Shown here in pieces: positions 7,859 to 17,107 of a stretch of DNA of 64,000 nucleotides (positions are counted from its first letter, which is position 1; each line of letters starts with the position of its first letter). The notes under the pieces were generated by a model. That model searched no databases. It was not told the origin of the DNA and worked only from the letters and a program-made list of their open reading frames with translations. A program made the translations under genes and the position numbers. The stretch is from Dissulfuribacter thermophilus (GTDB taxonomy: Bacteria; Desulfobacterota; Dissulfuribacteria; Dissulfuribacterales; Dissulfuribacteraceae): NCBI RefSeq assembly GCF_001687335.1, contig NZ_MAGO01000008.1:1-64000 (forward strand), given 5' to 3'.

Positions 7859-10585
7859 TCAATGGCTACCATTGGATTTTAATGAATTGATCCATTTTTC
7901 AATCTCGACTATAAAGAAAGACATGATACCCACTGCGAATATCCTGGCCCACGATTCAATAGAAATAGGTTGGCTTTGAAAAACCAAATTCATGGGGCCA
8001 AAATATGTATAAACAAGCTGAAGCAGCAACATTGCCGTGGTTCCTCCAAAGACCCACGGGTTTGAGAAAAATCCAAGGTGAAAGACAGATTTCGTCAATG
8101 AACGGCAGTTGAAAAGATAGCATAACTCTACCATTACAAATACGTTAACTGCCACTGTCCGTGCCTGGGCAAGAGATGAGCCGTGGGTCAGTTCCCATTT
8201 AAATAGTCCAAAAGCCACAATAAGTAGCAATCCTCCAACCAGTAATATTCGCGTCGCAAGGGACCTTGTGAGAATAGGGATTCTGGGATCGCGCGGAGGT
8301 CTTCTCATAATATCAAGTTCTTTTGGTTCAAAGGCTAGCATCAGTCCCAAAAAACCAGCAGTAGTCATGTTTATCCAAAGAATCTGGACAGGTAGTATTG
8401 GCAATGTCACGCCGAGCAAAATCGCCGCCAGTATAACCAGGCCTTCTCCGATATTGGTTGGAAGGGTCCAGACAATAAATTTCGTTAGATTGTCAAACAC
8501 TCCCCTTCCCTCTTCAACGGCTGCTACTATTGACTTAAAGTTGTCGTCAGTAAGTACCATATCTGCAGCTTCCTTAGAGACCTCAGTTCCTGTAATACCC
8601 ATGGCGATTCCAATATCGGCCCTCTTTAGGGCGGGAGCATCATTTACTCCATCTCCAGTCATGGCAACAACATTTCCTTTTGACTGTAAGGCCTCGACTA
8701 ACCTTAACTTTTGTTCAGGGGCAACCCTTGCAAACACCACTGTCTTATCTACCTGGTCAGACAGTTCTTTATTCGTCATTGTCTCAAGGTCCTTGCCTGT
8801 TAAGACCTTTGTTGCAATCTCATCACTTACTCCTGGGTCATAGAGCCCTAATTTCCTGGCTATAGCCGTGGCAGTGGCTGCATGGTCGCCAGTTATCATT
8901 TTCACCTTAATACCTGCGGCCTTGCAGTGATTCACTGCCTCTATTGCCTCAACCCGAGGCGGGTCCAGCATGGCCACAAGCCCCAAAAAAATGAGTCCTG
9001 AGCTGACATCCTCATGGGTGATGCTCGATAAATTTCCAGGCATCTCCTTTATGGCAAAGGCAAGCACCCTAAGCCCCTGCTCTGCCATTAAATGGACCCT
9101 TTTGGCAATGTCGTCTTTTTTGAGCTCGCTAAACTCCCCATTTGCACTGAGCTGAACACTGCACCTGTGGGTAATGGCCTCTACTGATCCCTTGACAAAG
9201 ACCAGTCGTTTTTCCCTGTCATAGGTATCATGGAGAGTTGCCATGTACTGAAATTCAGATTCAAATGGTATAGTATCAAGACGAGGGTAAAATCTCTTTA
9301 TTTGTTCAAGGTCCAATCCACCCTTGATGGCAGCAACAAGTAGTGCGCCTTCAGTGGGATCTCCCTGGACCTCCCAGTTTTCGCCGTCATTTTTAAGCAC
9401 ACTGTCATTACACAATGCCCCTGCCAAAAGGCATAATTTGAGCTCAGGATAGTTGTCCAGCTCAATTTTCTCTCCTTCCTTTAAAATCTTGCCTGAAAAC
9501 GGATTATACCCAGAGCCAGACACCTCATACCAAACTCCACCTGCCAGAATTTCCTGGACTGTCATCTGGTTTTGGGTAAGAGTGCCGGTCTTGTCAGAAC
9601 AAATAACCGTAGTTGATCCCAGGGTCTCAACTGCTGGAAGTTTACGAATAATGGCCCGTCTTTTGGCCATTCTAGAGACTCCAATGGCAAGAGTTATGGT
9701 AACAGCAGCTGGCAATCCTTCAGGAATGGCACCAACAGCCAATGCTACAGCTGCCATAAACATATCTAAGAACGGTTTGCCTCGTAGCATACCTACCGCC
9801 ACCACCATTGCGGCAAGGCCCAAGATTACATAGAGAAGTATCTTACTAAACTCACTAATCTTTCGAGTAAGAGGTGTCTCCAACTCTTCTGCAGTGCTTA
9901 TAAGCTCGGAGATACGCCCCACCTCAGTGTGATCTCCTGTTGCAGTCACAACCCCTAGTCCGCGCCCGTAGGTGACAAGCGTGGTTGCATAGGCCATGTT
10001 TTTCCTATCAGCCAACAATGTGTCTGCTGGTACTGGGTCTGCGCTCTTTTCAACTGACAATGATTCCCCTGTTAAGGCCGATTCATCAATCCTAAGATCA
10101 CGAACCCCATACAGTCTGATATCAGCTGGCACCTTATCGCCACTCGACAGCAATACCACATCACCTGGCACCACCTCAGTTGATGGAACCTCTTTTTTTT
10201 GCCCGTCTCTTATAACCATTGCCCTTGTAGTCATGGTCTTGGCCAGGGCCGAAAGGGCACTCACGGCCTTTGCTTCCTGTAAATAACCTATAATTGCATT
10301 GACCAATACCACTCCAAAGATGACCCCTGAATCCACCCATTCCCTGAGCAACGCCGTTACAATACTAGAGATTAGTAGAATATAGATAAGTGGCTGATTA
10401 AATTGAAGTAAAAAGCGCATCAATGGTCCCCTTCCCTTTTTCTTGGTAATCACATTGGGACCAAAGGATTCGAGGCGTCTTTTGACTTCTTCTGTAGTTA
10501 ATCCCTTGTCTGGATCTGTCTCAAGGAGATCAACTACCTGCTCTGCTGAAAGACTATGCCATTTATATCCCGTTAGGCGTGTCAC
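7859..10585 (-). CDS. Cation-transporting P-type ATPase (Ca2+/P2 type)
   Basis: A 908-residue P2-type ATPase. Visible: N-terminal cation-ATPase domain, actuator motif TGES, the transmembrane PEGLP sequence found in SERCA/PMR1-like Ca2+ pumps, the phosphorylation site DKTGTLT (near 335), the nucleotide-binding KGD.TEGALL region, the hinge TGDGVNDAPAL and a C-terminal block of about six membrane segments. It pumps a cation, most likely Ca2+, across the inner membrane at the cost of ATP; Mn2+ or Na+/K+ remain possible. The start is a GTG at 10585 preceded by AGGGA; the MgtA-type signature is absent. It is monocistronic with a full family-A repeat directly upstream, which may separate or carry its promoter. 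Confidence 0.9.
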   Translation of the reverse strand: MTRLTGYKWHSLSAEQVVDLLETDPDKGLTTEEVKRRLESFGPNVITKKKGRGPLMRFLLQFNQPLIYILLISSIVTALLREWVDSGVIFGVVLVNAIIGYLQEAKAVSALSALAKTMTTRAMVIRDGQKKEVPSTEVVPGDVVLLSSGDKVPADIRLYGVRDLRIDESALTGESLSVEKSADPVPADTLLADRKNMAYATTLVTYGRGLGVVTATGDHTEVGRISELISTAEELETPLTRKISEFSKILLYVILGLAAMVVAVGMLRGKPFLDMFMAAVALAVGAIPEGLPAAVTITLAIGVSRMAKRRAIIRKLPAVETLGSTTVICSDKTGTLTQNQMTVQEILAGGVWYEVSGSGYNPFSGKILKEGEKIELDNYPELKLCLLAGALCNDSVLKNDGENWEVQGDPTEGALLVAAIKGGLDLEQIKRFYPRLDTIPFESEFQYMATLHDTYDREKRLVFVKGSVEAITHRCSVQLSANGEFSELKKDDIAKRVHLMAEQGLRVLAFAIKEMPGNLSSITHEDVSSGLIFLGLVAMLDPPRVEAIEAVNHCKAAGIKVKMITGDHAATATAIARKLGLYDPGVSDEIATKVLTGKDLETMTNKELSDQVDKTVVFARVAPEQKLRLVEALQSKGNVVAMTGDGVNDAPALKRADIGIAMGITGTEVSKEAADMVLTDDNFKSIVAAVEEGRGVFDNLTKFIVWTLPTNIGEGLVILAAILLGVTLPILPVQILWINMTTAGFLGLMLAFEPKELDIMRRPPRDPRIPILTRSLATRILLVGGLLLIVAFGLFKWELTHGSSLAQARTVAVNVFVMVELCYLFNCRSLTKSVFHLGFFSNPWVFGGTTAMLLLQLVYTYFGPMNLVFQSQPISIESWARIFAVGIMSFFIVEIEKWINSLKSNGSH

Positions 10586-10606
10586 ATAATTTCCCTGTAT
10601 TTTTAT

Positions 10607-10863
10607 CCTAAATTATGCAATTGGCGATTTTGCCCAAGATTCGAGGCGCGAGGGGCGAAGACGTACTTAGGTACTTCGAGCCCCGAGCAACAAAGAAGAT
10701 TGGGCAAAATCGCCAATCCCAAAGGGCTGCGAAAGGAGGCAAAAACAGCATGAATATTGCCTCACCAAAAAGGTGAATATTCAGTAATAGGTTACAATAA
10801 GGCAATTGTTTGATGTAAAAAAGAAAAAACATTTTTGCCCTTTTTCGCAGTGCATAATTTGGG
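10607..10863 (+). repeat. Full 257-bp family-A repeat
   Basis: Inverted ends CCTAAATTATGCA (10607-10619) and TGCATAATTTGGG (10851-10863). Inside is a perfect 18-bp inverted repeat (10620-10637 with 10700-10717, attggcgattttgcccaa) enclosing a smaller stem (ggggcgaag with cttcgagcccc). The copy at 47621 has the same length, order and high identity. An open frame on the minus strand of both copies gives a similar peptide, but it has no start signal and follows the repeat, not a gene. Confidence 0.9.
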
Positions 10864-11186
10864 TTTATAATCTTTTTTAATTATAATTAGTCAAGCAATC
10901 CAGTCTATAAATTTGCTTTATAAATATTATGAGTTCTCTTGATTTAGTTTACGATTAATTTAATTTTATAAAAACATTTAAACAGTTAAAAGAAATAGTT
11001 AACTATTTCTTTTATTGTTAGTCTAATATCCCTTACAACAATTGTATATATCTATTTTAAATTAGGAACTGTTTTTGCGCTGGGAATCATCCAATAGGTC
11101 CACAAATATGGATTTTTTATGGGAGCCTTTCCAGTTTGCCCCAATTTCTAGTTGTCTTGCTCCATGTTTCAAAGTAAAAAAGCCTT
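10864..11186. other. AT-rich spacer
   Basis: About 320 bp between the repeat and the HD-domain gene. It contains a perfect AT-rich inverted pair (aaagaaatagttaactatttctttt, about 10988-11012) that could be a weak terminator or protein site. No gene is visible. The promoter for the hydrolase pair downstream is probably here but cannot be fixed. Confidence 0.4.
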
Positions 11187-11762
11187 ATGAAATACCTTCC
11201 GACTGTACAAGAGTGTTTTGAACTCTTAGAAAAAAATCAGGTTCCCAAACACATAATTGCCCACTCCACAATGGTTGCCAATGTTGGGTATTCTATTTTT
11301 ATGGCATTAAAGAAAATCAAGGACCTCGACCTCAAAAAAGACTTGGTCCTTGTCTCTTGCCTTTTACACGACATAAAAAAAATGGAATGCATAGAACTGG
11401 ACTGTGATCACGCAATTGAGGCCTTCAAGTATTTAAAGGGTCTGGGGCTTTCCGAGGTTGCTCACATAGTAAGACAACACTATAGATTGGACCCTGAAAA
11501 CAGGGATTTTTCCGTAATCAAGGAGGTTCACATCTGTTATTATGCAGACAATCGCGTCAAGCACGCAGATGTGGTTTCAGTTGACGAGAGATTTCGAGAT
11601 CTCATTGAACGATATGGAACAGATGAAAAAACAATCAGTTTTCTTAAAAAAAGGCTACTTGAAACAAGGGAGCTAGAACGTAAAATTTTTAGCCAATTGG
11701 ACTTCTCGCCAGGTGCCCTGATTGAGCACTTGTGGGATGTAAGACGACTTTGCGAGAGTTGA
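11187..11762 (+). CDS. HD-domain metal-dependent phosphohydrolase
   Basis: A 191-residue protein with an HD fold: a first His in PKHIIAHSTMVANVG (about 21-32), the metal-binding pair in LVSCLLHDIKKM (HD near 62-63), a later His in HAIEAFKYLKGLG and a terminal-helix Asp near YYADNRVKHAD. This matches small HDIG phosphohydrolases that cleave phosphate esters of nucleotides or related molecules; the substrate is unknown. Its stop lies 22 bp before the start of the UPF0173 hydrolase gene, so the two are probably co-transcribed. Confidence 0.82.
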   Translation: MKYLPTVQECFELLEKNQVPKHIIAHSTMVANVGYSIFMALKKIKDLDLKKDLVLVSCLLHDIKKMECIELDCDHAIEAFKYLKGLGLSEVAHIVRQHYRLDPENRDFSVIKEVHICYYADNRVKHADVVSVDERFRDLIERYGTDEKTISFLKKRLLETRELERKIFSQLDFSPGALIEHLWDVRRLCES

Positions 11763-11784
11763 AAATCACAAAATGGAGGGAAAA

Positions 11785-12507
11785 ATGGGAAATAAAATCC
11801 AGTTTCTTGGTCATTCAGCGTTCTTGATCCAGACCAGCGGTGAAAAATCTATCCTAATAGATCCTTGGCTTGATAATCCCCAGGCACCAAAAGATGTTGA
11901 CATCCCAACTCCAGACCTCCTCCTAATCACCCACGCCCATGGTGACCACCTTGGGAATGCGGTAAATTTGGGCTCGTCTTCCAAGACAGAGGTGATCGCC
12001 ATCCATGAGATTCAGCAATATCTACTCACAAAGGGTGTACCCAATGTTACTGGCATGAACATTGGGGGGACATATTCAACAAAAGGAATTTCCATCACAA
12101 TGGTGCAGGCCATTCACAGTTCCAGTTTCCAAGAGGGAAATGAAATTATTTACGGCGGAGACGCAGCAGGCTTCGTTATAAGGCTTGAAGACGGCACTTC
12201 AATATATCATGCTGGAGATACAGGCCTTTTTGGAGATATGGCCCTTATTGGTGAGCTATACTCACCTCAAATAGCCATTCTTCCCATTGGAAACCACTAC
12301 GTCATGGGGCCCAACGAGGCTGCCTACGCCGTAAAACTCATTAAGCCCAAGGCCGTGATCCCAATGCACTATGGCTCGTTTCCGGTCTTGACTGGAACCG
12401 TGGAGGAATTTGAAGAGGCCATTAAAAAACTGGGTCAAGAAGTGGAGGTCGTGGGACTTGCACCTGGCCAGATCTATGAACCCAGATTATGCACTTCAAA
12501 TGCCTGA
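11785..12507 (+). CDS. UPF0173-type metal-dependent hydrolase (beta-lactamase fold)
   Basis: A 240-residue metallo-beta-lactamase-fold protein. The metal site THAHGDHLG is at about residues 49-57, later ligands are in HAGDTGLFGDM and IPMHYGSF, and the family motif LPIGNHYVMGP is present. UPF0173 proteins are soluble hydrolases without a firmly assigned substrate. I start at 11785 because GGAGGG lies just upstream; an ATG at 11773 would place the ribosome-binding site inside the coding region. The family usually ends soon after the GLAPGQ segment. Here the last eight codons (PRLCTSNA) and the stop lie in a family-A repeat, so the tail is repeat-derived. Confidence 0.85.
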   Translation: MGNKIQFLGHSAFLIQTSGEKSILIDPWLDNPQAPKDVDIPTPDLLLITHAHGDHLGNAVNLGSSSKTEVIAIHEIQQYLLTKGVPNVTGMNIGGTYSTKGISITMVQAIHSSSFQEGNEIIYGGDAAGFVIRLEDGTSIYHAGDTGLFGDMALIGELYSPQIAILPIGNHYVMGPNEAAYAVKLIKPKAVIPMHYGSFPVLTGTVEEFEEAIKKLGQEVEVVGLAPGQIYEPRLCTSNA

Positions 12508-12737
12508 GAAAAGGATTTTTTCTAAATAATTCAATAGCTAGCTGCATCTTTTTTTAGCTGATGCCTTTACCCACAAGGTAAAGCTTTATCAGTCAGTCAA
12601 ATCTCAGGCATTTGAAGCCGAAAGGGGCTCGCAATTTTGCCGATGTATCTTTGTTGTCGGGCACTTGAAGTAGCTAAGTACGTCTATATGCCCTCTGCCT
12701 CGCATCTTCGGCAAACTTGCGAGCCGCATGATCTGGG
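12481..12737 (-). repeat. Full 257-bp family-A repeat between convergent genes
   Basis: Inverted ends CCCAGATTATGCA (12481) and GCATGATCTGGG (to 12737). It is exactly 257 bp, like the copies at 10607 and 47621, but in the opposite orientation and more diverged. The internal inverted pair is kept (ggctcgcaattttgccgatg near 12626 with catcttcggcaaacttgcgagcc near 12702). The 3' ends of both flanking genes run into it: the hydrolase ends at 12507 and the PabB-PabC fusion at 12674. Confidence 0.88.
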
Positions 12738-14578
12738 ATGAATGCCCTTAAAAGCCCCCTGACAGAATTACCCAAATAGACAGGGAAATTTTTGAGATCG
12801 TGGAGGGTAAGGCGCCCTACTCTTGCCCTCCCCTCCTCAATAAGTTTCCCTCTAAGGATACCTGCAAGGAGTCCTGCACTTATGGGAGGAGTGATTAGGC
12901 TATCGTCTTTTTCCACAAACACATTTGTTACGGCACCCTCGGTCACCTCTCCGCTTTCATTTATAAAAATGCAGTCCCAGAACCCTCTTTCTCTGGCTCT
13001 TTTCAGTTCCCGGTCGTAAAGATCCCTCTTTGTGGTCTTGTGATACAAAAAGCGATTTTTAGGATCAATCCTTACATCTGAAATGCAGACCCTTATCTGG
13101 TCCAATTGGTGCTCCAGTGGTCTCGTGGAAAACCGTATTTCACCAGTCCTCTTGAGTTCGCACTTTAATATCAAAGAGTTAGAGATGGGTAGGATACTTT
13201 GAATCTCTCCTTCAATTCTTTTTAAAATCTCTTGTCTATCAAAGGGGAATCCAAAATAAAATGCGCTATTTTCCATACGATCCAGGTGCTCCTTTAAAAG
13301 AAAAATGGATCCATCCTGGTCGAGCCTCATGGTCTCAAATATGGAAAAGTCTTCAAAGGAGTTCTTTAAAAAGGCCATCTTTAGCAGTGTCTCATCGTAT
13401 TCGCCCTCAGGGTCTGAATCCATAGTTACCCCGCTACCGATTCCAATCTCTCCAATATTTTTTTGTAGAGTCAGGGTACGAATTGCTACGTTGAACACAG
13501 CCTTGGGCCCAGGTCCCATAAATCCGATTGCGCCACAATATACACCTCTGGGACTCTTTTCGAGCTCACCTATTATCTCCATAGTCCTGATCTTTGGGGC
13601 CCCTGTAACAGAACCACACGGAAAAATCGCCTTAAAGATGTCCAAAAGACCTGCTTTTTTATCGAGATTTCCCATTACAGTAGAGGTCATCTGAAAAAGC
13701 GTATCGTATCTTTCAACCTCAAATAGCTTGGGGACGCTCACACTTCCTATTTCACACACCCTTCCAATGTCATTCCTGAGTAGATCCACGATCATCACAT
13801 TCTCAGCCCTGTTTTTTTCATCGTTCATGAGCCAAGAGGCAAGATCATCATCTTCCTCTAGGGTCATCCCCCTTCTCACAGTACCCTTCATTGGCTTAGA
13901 AGAAATTTTTCCGTCCTCAATCCTGAAAAAAAGCTCTGGGCTAAGGGTAAGTATCCAAAGATCCTTCCATCTTATAACTCCCCCATAGGGGACAGGCTGT
14001 TTTACTCTGAGATTCTCATAGAGATCAATGGGATCACCTGAATACGAAAATCTTCCTCTTACTGTGTAGTTGACCTGATAGGTATCCCCGGAACGAATGA
14101 ATTCCTTAATCTTGGTTATTGATTCCACATATTCGCCGAGGGCGGTATCAATCTCTAAGCTACTGATCTCATCCTTCAAATCCTTAACACTGGAGACACT
14201 CCATGGCCCTTTTTCAGAGTGCTCAAATACCTTTGGCTGCTTAAAGACCCCAAGCCACGCAAGTGGATAACGAAGGGATTTCTTAGGGAAAAATCTCTTT
14301 AACTTATCTTCCAATAGGTAGCCAAGCTCGTAAGAAAACCAACCGGCCAGATAGAGTCCATTTTCTATAAAATCTTGGGCTGATTGAAAAAAATCTTGTA
14401 TATCGTCCTCGGTCTCTATGATGAGTTCCTCAATGGGGTTCTCAAAGAGGTAGCTCTTAAAATCTATCCCTCGCACAAGACCAGTTTCTAGGAGTACGAA
14501 TGGCCTGTCACCTTGGGCCAAGGTCCTGAGCGTATCTGAAAAGTCATATGGAAGTGCCCTTCCTGTTATGTATTTCAT
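12674..14578 (-). CDS. pabB: Aminodeoxychorismate synthase component I fused to 4-amino-4-deoxychorismate lyase
   Basis: A 634-residue fusion for the p-aminobenzoate branch of folate synthesis. Residues up to about 390 form a chorismate-binding enzyme (GDTYQVNYT, the KGTVRRG segment with PabB-like Lys, GSVTGAPKIRTMEII and IGIGSGVTMDSDP). The rest, from FSIFETMRLD onward, is a class IV aminotransferase-fold lyase with the likely PLP lysine in YHKTTKRD and the ISAGLLAGILRG motif. Chorismate is aminated with glutamine-derived ammonia and cleaved to PABA; the nearby trpG product could serve as shared amidotransferase, which is inference. The start is ATG 14578; a GTG at 14602 is possible. The last 20 residues, from PDHAARK, are encoded by the repeat at 12481-12737. 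Confidence 0.88.
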   Translation of the reverse strand: MKYITGRALPYDFSDTLRTLAQGDRPFVLLETGLVRGIDFKSYLFENPIEELIIETEDDIQDFFQSAQDFIENGLYLAGWFSYELGYLLEDKLKRFFPKKSLRYPLAWLGVFKQPKVFEHSEKGPWSVSSVKDLKDEISSLEIDTALGEYVESITKIKEFIRSGDTYQVNYTVRGRFSYSGDPIDLYENLRVKQPVPYGGVIRWKDLWILTLSPELFFRIEDGKISSKPMKGTVRRGMTLEEDDDLASWLMNDEKNRAENVMIVDLLRNDIGRVCEIGSVSVPKLFEVERYDTLFQMTSTVMGNLDKKAGLLDIFKAIFPCGSVTGAPKIRTMEIIGELEKSPRGVYCGAIGFMGPGPKAVFNVAIRTLTLQKNIGEIGIGSGVTMDSDPEGEYDETLLKMAFLKNSFEDFSIFETMRLDQDGSIFLLKEHLDRMENSAFYFGFPFDRQEILKRIEGEIQSILPISNSLILKCELKRTGEIRFSTRPLEHQLDQIRVCISDVRIDPKNRFLYHKTTKRDLYDRELKRARERGFWDCIFINESGEVTEGAVTNVFVEKDDSLITPPISAGLLAGILRGKLIEEGRARVGRLTLHDLKNFPVYLGNSVRGLLRAFIPDHAARKFAEDARQRAYRRT

Positions 14579-14638
14579 TTTCTCGCTCTCAAAGGATTCC
14601 ACCTTGAAATTATCGGCATTTTTTGGTTTTCTTTACGC

Positions 14639-14962
14639 ATGAGACAGTATTTAATTGATGACCTAAAAAAAGAAGAAGTCGATAAGATAAAACGTATCCT
14701 CAAAGACAGGCTTGAGCAAGGGGGAACAGAAAATATCTTTTGGCTAAACCTTCCAGAAGACCTTCTTAGCTCCACACAATTTGAACACAAGGCCTGTCAG
14801 CCATTTTCATTTGCCATTGAAGTGGGTGATTCTTGGGTCAAATTTGAGGAGCTTGTGCGTTCGCGGACGAATCTCCACTGTGGCTGTATCTCCTACGCAA
14901 CTTGGAATCAGAGACTTTTTATGTTTCGCTTTATTGACTCCCTGTTATCAGAATTATCTTAG
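14639..14962 (+). CDS. Conserved hypothetical protein
   Basis: A 107-residue soluble protein I recognise only as an uncharacterised deltaproteobacterial type. It starts with a charged helix (RQYLIDDLKKEEVDKIKRILKDRL), then an aromatic segment NIFWLNLPEDLLS, an FEHKACQPFSFAIEVG strand pair and a C-terminal FRFIDSLLSEL helix. Three Cys occur but no spaced metal motif. It is divergent from the PABA fusion gene and ends 12 bp before the HAD-like gene, so the latter two probably form an operon. Confidence 0.7.
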   Translation: MRQYLIDDLKKEEVDKIKRILKDRLEQGGTENIFWLNLPEDLLSSTQFEHKACQPFSFAIEVGDSWVKFEELVRSRTNLHCGCISYATWNQRLFMFRFIDSLLSELS

Positions 14963-14974
14963 GAGAGGAAAATC

Positions 14975-16072
14975 ATGTCTTTTGTCGCCCTGGACTGTGA
15001 AGGCCCAATCACGTTAAACGACAATGCCTTTGAGCTTGCAAAAGAGTTTATTCCAAACGGAGACAGTTTTTTTTCCAACGTAAGCAAATATGATGACTTC
15101 TTGGCAGACGTGTTGAAAAGGCCTGGCTACAAGGCAGGAGACACTCTAAAGCTCATCTTGCCTTTTTTTAAGGCCTATGAGATCACCAACGAACACATGA
15201 AGAACTTTTCTGAAAAGACCCTTGCTTTTGTCCCTGATGCATCTGATATGCTAAGAGAATTAAACTCAATGGTGCCTTCGTTTATCATCAGCACCAGCTA
15301 TAAACCTTATTTAGAGGCGCTTTCCAATGAAACGGGGTTTCCATTGGAACATATTTACTGTACAGAAGTCGACATTGACGCTTACGACATATCTGAAAAT
15401 GATGCAAAAAACCTCCGGGACATGGCCCAAGAGATAGCAAATATGCCACAGCTCACCTGGCCAGACGATGCTAAAAGGGCTGATGACCTTGGTAAAGAAG
15501 ACCAGGCCATATTTCGACGCCTTGAGGAAATATTTTGGGCCCATATCCCAAGTATGGAAATAGGCAAAATATTTAAGGACGTTAACCCTATTGGCGGGCC
15601 TGAAAAAGCTTCAGGGGTGGAAGATGCCTCAAGAAGGACTCAGACTTCAATTCAAGATTCACTCTATGGTGGAGACAGTATTACGGATGTAGAGGCATTT
15701 AGGCTTGTAAGGGAACACAACGGAATCACCATATCCTTCAACGGAAATTCCTATGCAGTAAAAGCAGCAGAGTTTGCCCTCATATCGCCTTCATCACTGG
15801 CCCTACATGCCATCATTAAGGCCTTTGTCAAACAGGGCGCTGATTCCGTAAGGTCGGCCTTTCACGAGGCAAAGGATGGGCTTAGCGGCACTAACCTTTT
15901 AAATAGACTTGATGACCTTGGCCTGGAAAAAAACCTTTTGGATTTACTTGATAAATATAAAGATCAAATAAGCCTCTTTTACACCAGTCCTGAGAACCTC
16001 AACTCAATAATTAGCCAAAGTGAAAAGATGCGGAAGTTTGTTAGGGGGAACGATGTAGGGAATCTTGGGTAG
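14975..16072 (+). CDS. HAD-superfamily-like protein
   Basis: A 365-residue protein with HAD landmarks: motif I FVALDCEGPIT (Asp 7, with Glu in place of the usual second Asp), motif II FIISTSYKPY, and motif III/IV GGDSITDVEAF near 226-236. A helical insert of about 80 residues between motifs II and IV (130-215) is the cap. The C-terminal 100 residues are helical and not part of a minimal HAD. The motifs suggest a phosphatase, although DxE rather than DxD may alter activity. GGAG precedes the ATG. It follows a small unknown gene and precedes tRNA-Val. Confidence 0.65.
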   Translation: MSFVALDCEGPITLNDNAFELAKEFIPNGDSFFSNVSKYDDFLADVLKRPGYKAGDTLKLILPFFKAYEITNEHMKNFSEKTLAFVPDASDMLRELNSMVPSFIISTSYKPYLEALSNETGFPLEHIYCTEVDIDAYDISENDAKNLRDMAQEIANMPQLTWPDDAKRADDLGKEDQAIFRRLEEIFWAHIPSMEIGKIFKDVNPIGGPEKASGVEDASRRTQTSIQDSLYGGDSITDVEAFRLVREHNGITISFNGNSYAVKAAEFALISPSSLALHAIIKAFVKQGADSVRSAFHEAKDGLSGTNLLNRLDDLGLEKNLLDLLDKYKDQISLFYTSPENLNSIISQSEKMRKFVRGNDVGNLG

Positions 16073-16141
16073 ATTCAAAGAAAATCTATACTTGAAAACC
16101 TACTTGATTTAGGCTAATAATCAATGTGTACATAACAGTCA

Positions 16142-16216
16142 GGGCGGTTAACTCAGCGGGAGAGTGCCACCTTCACACGGTGGAAGTCACTGGTTCGATC
16201 CCAGTACCGCCCACCA
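16142..16216 (+). tRNA. tRNA-Val (CAC anticodon)
   Basis: The acceptor stem GGGCGGT (16142-16148) pairs with ACCGCCC (16206-16212); the discriminator A and an encoded CCA follow (16213-16216). The anticodon stem CCACC/GGTGG holds the loop TTCACAC, giving anticodon CAC for GUG codons. The T arm CTGGTTCGATCCCAG is canonical. An intrinsic terminator follows directly. Confidence 0.95.
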
Positions 16217-16230
16217 CTCGATAATTCAAA

Positions 16231-16257
16231 GGAGTACTTTAAAGTACTCCTTTTTTT
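16231..16257 (+). terminator. Intrinsic terminator after tRNA-Val
   Basis: A perfect 10-bp palindrome ggagtacttt/aaagtactcc is followed by seven T residues, 15 bp after the tRNA. Confidence 0.92.
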
Positions 16258-16366
16258 ATTTCTAGATGAAGAGATTTTAGAGCACAGATAAATTCATTGG
16301 GAGTTTTCCCCCAATTTGTCCCAATTTCTATAGGAATGACCATCTGTGGCGTTGATGAAGGGTGAA

Positions 16367-16555
16367 GGGCTGTACTCCAAACGGAACATGGCCTCATTTT
16401 TCCGCCATTTTTCGCTTGGCCGACCTACACGGCATCCATGCCGTGAAGGTCGGTGAGTGCATCCATGCACTCACCCTCAGCCCCTACGGGGCTTCGGGCC
16501 TTTTTCGCTCCAAATGGCGGACTCGGCCAAACCGTTCCTTATTGGAGCACAGCCC
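16367..16555. repeat. Highly folded palindromic element with two TCCA-loop hairpins
   Basis: Outer arms at 16367-16387 (gggctgtactccaaacggaac) and 16534-16555 pair with few mismatches. In the centre are two adjacent perfect hairpins with the same TCCA loop: 16422-16451 (stem CACGGCA plus gacct/aggtc) and 16452-16475 (GGTGAGTGCA / TGCACTCACC). A third hairpin, gcccc-tac-ggggc, lies at 16480-16492. Two further pairs (16401-16410 with 16512-16521, 16416-16423 with 16523-16530) cross each other, so alternative folds exist. The element is GC-rich in an AT-rich stretch. Its open frames have no protein-like features. It could be a REP-like mobile palindrome or a structured RNA. Confidence 0.75.
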
Positions 16556-17107
16556 TATTCCGCCTACACTAAATAAAGTCTTTGCTTGAGAAGCCTTATA
16601 ATATACGGGTAACACCTGTATCTAGTACAAACCGAGAATGCTCCCAATTCAAGCTAATTGGCCTTTTATAATCCTTACTTAATAAATGCTTGTCCTGCGT
16701 AAAAAATTGTCCAGTGCCTTGGCAATCTACGAAGTGCCCTCTTTGCCCAGTCCATTAAAAATAGACTATCAACTACAAGCAGGTCATAGAAAAGTATTAT
16801 ATAGAAATTCCCGATACATTTCTCATCTTAAAATCATCTAACATCCTACTAGGGAGAAAAAATTAATAAGATAACATATTGACATTTAAAATATTATTAG
16901 CATAAGAAATTCAATTAAATCATATATTATATAGCTATGGAAATATTATATGACTTTTCAAAAAAGAAATATCTCTAAAAAAATATAAAAACACATAATT
17001 CTAACAAGCGCTGCAGGTAACTGCTTTTCCGATGCGTTCCATAGCGGAAACTGAATTTTGTAGTATACATAAAAAATATATGAGCTTTATCGTAAGAGAC
17101 TAAACCT
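16556..17107. other. AT-rich stretch without a gene
   Basis: About 550 bp that becomes extremely AT-rich between 16840 and 16990. I see no repeat copy, tRNA fragment or convincing reading frame. It separates the folded element from the small nuclease-like gene and fits island-type DNA. Confidence 0.4.

Noticed and set aside
8268-8843. 191-codon plus-strand frame inside the P-type ATPase
   Set aside because: It is a shadow of the ATPase in another frame, low in complexity and without start signals.
10608-10832. Minus-strand open frame in the 257-bp repeat, similar to one at 47568-47819
   Set aside because: The two frames match because the repeat DNA matches. Neither has a start signal or protein-like features, and the diverged copy at 12481 shows no equivalent full-length frame.
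16367-16555. Integron attC site or phage attachment site
   Set aside because: I see no GTTRRRY/RYYYAAC ends, no integrase gene and no tRNA-end duplication.
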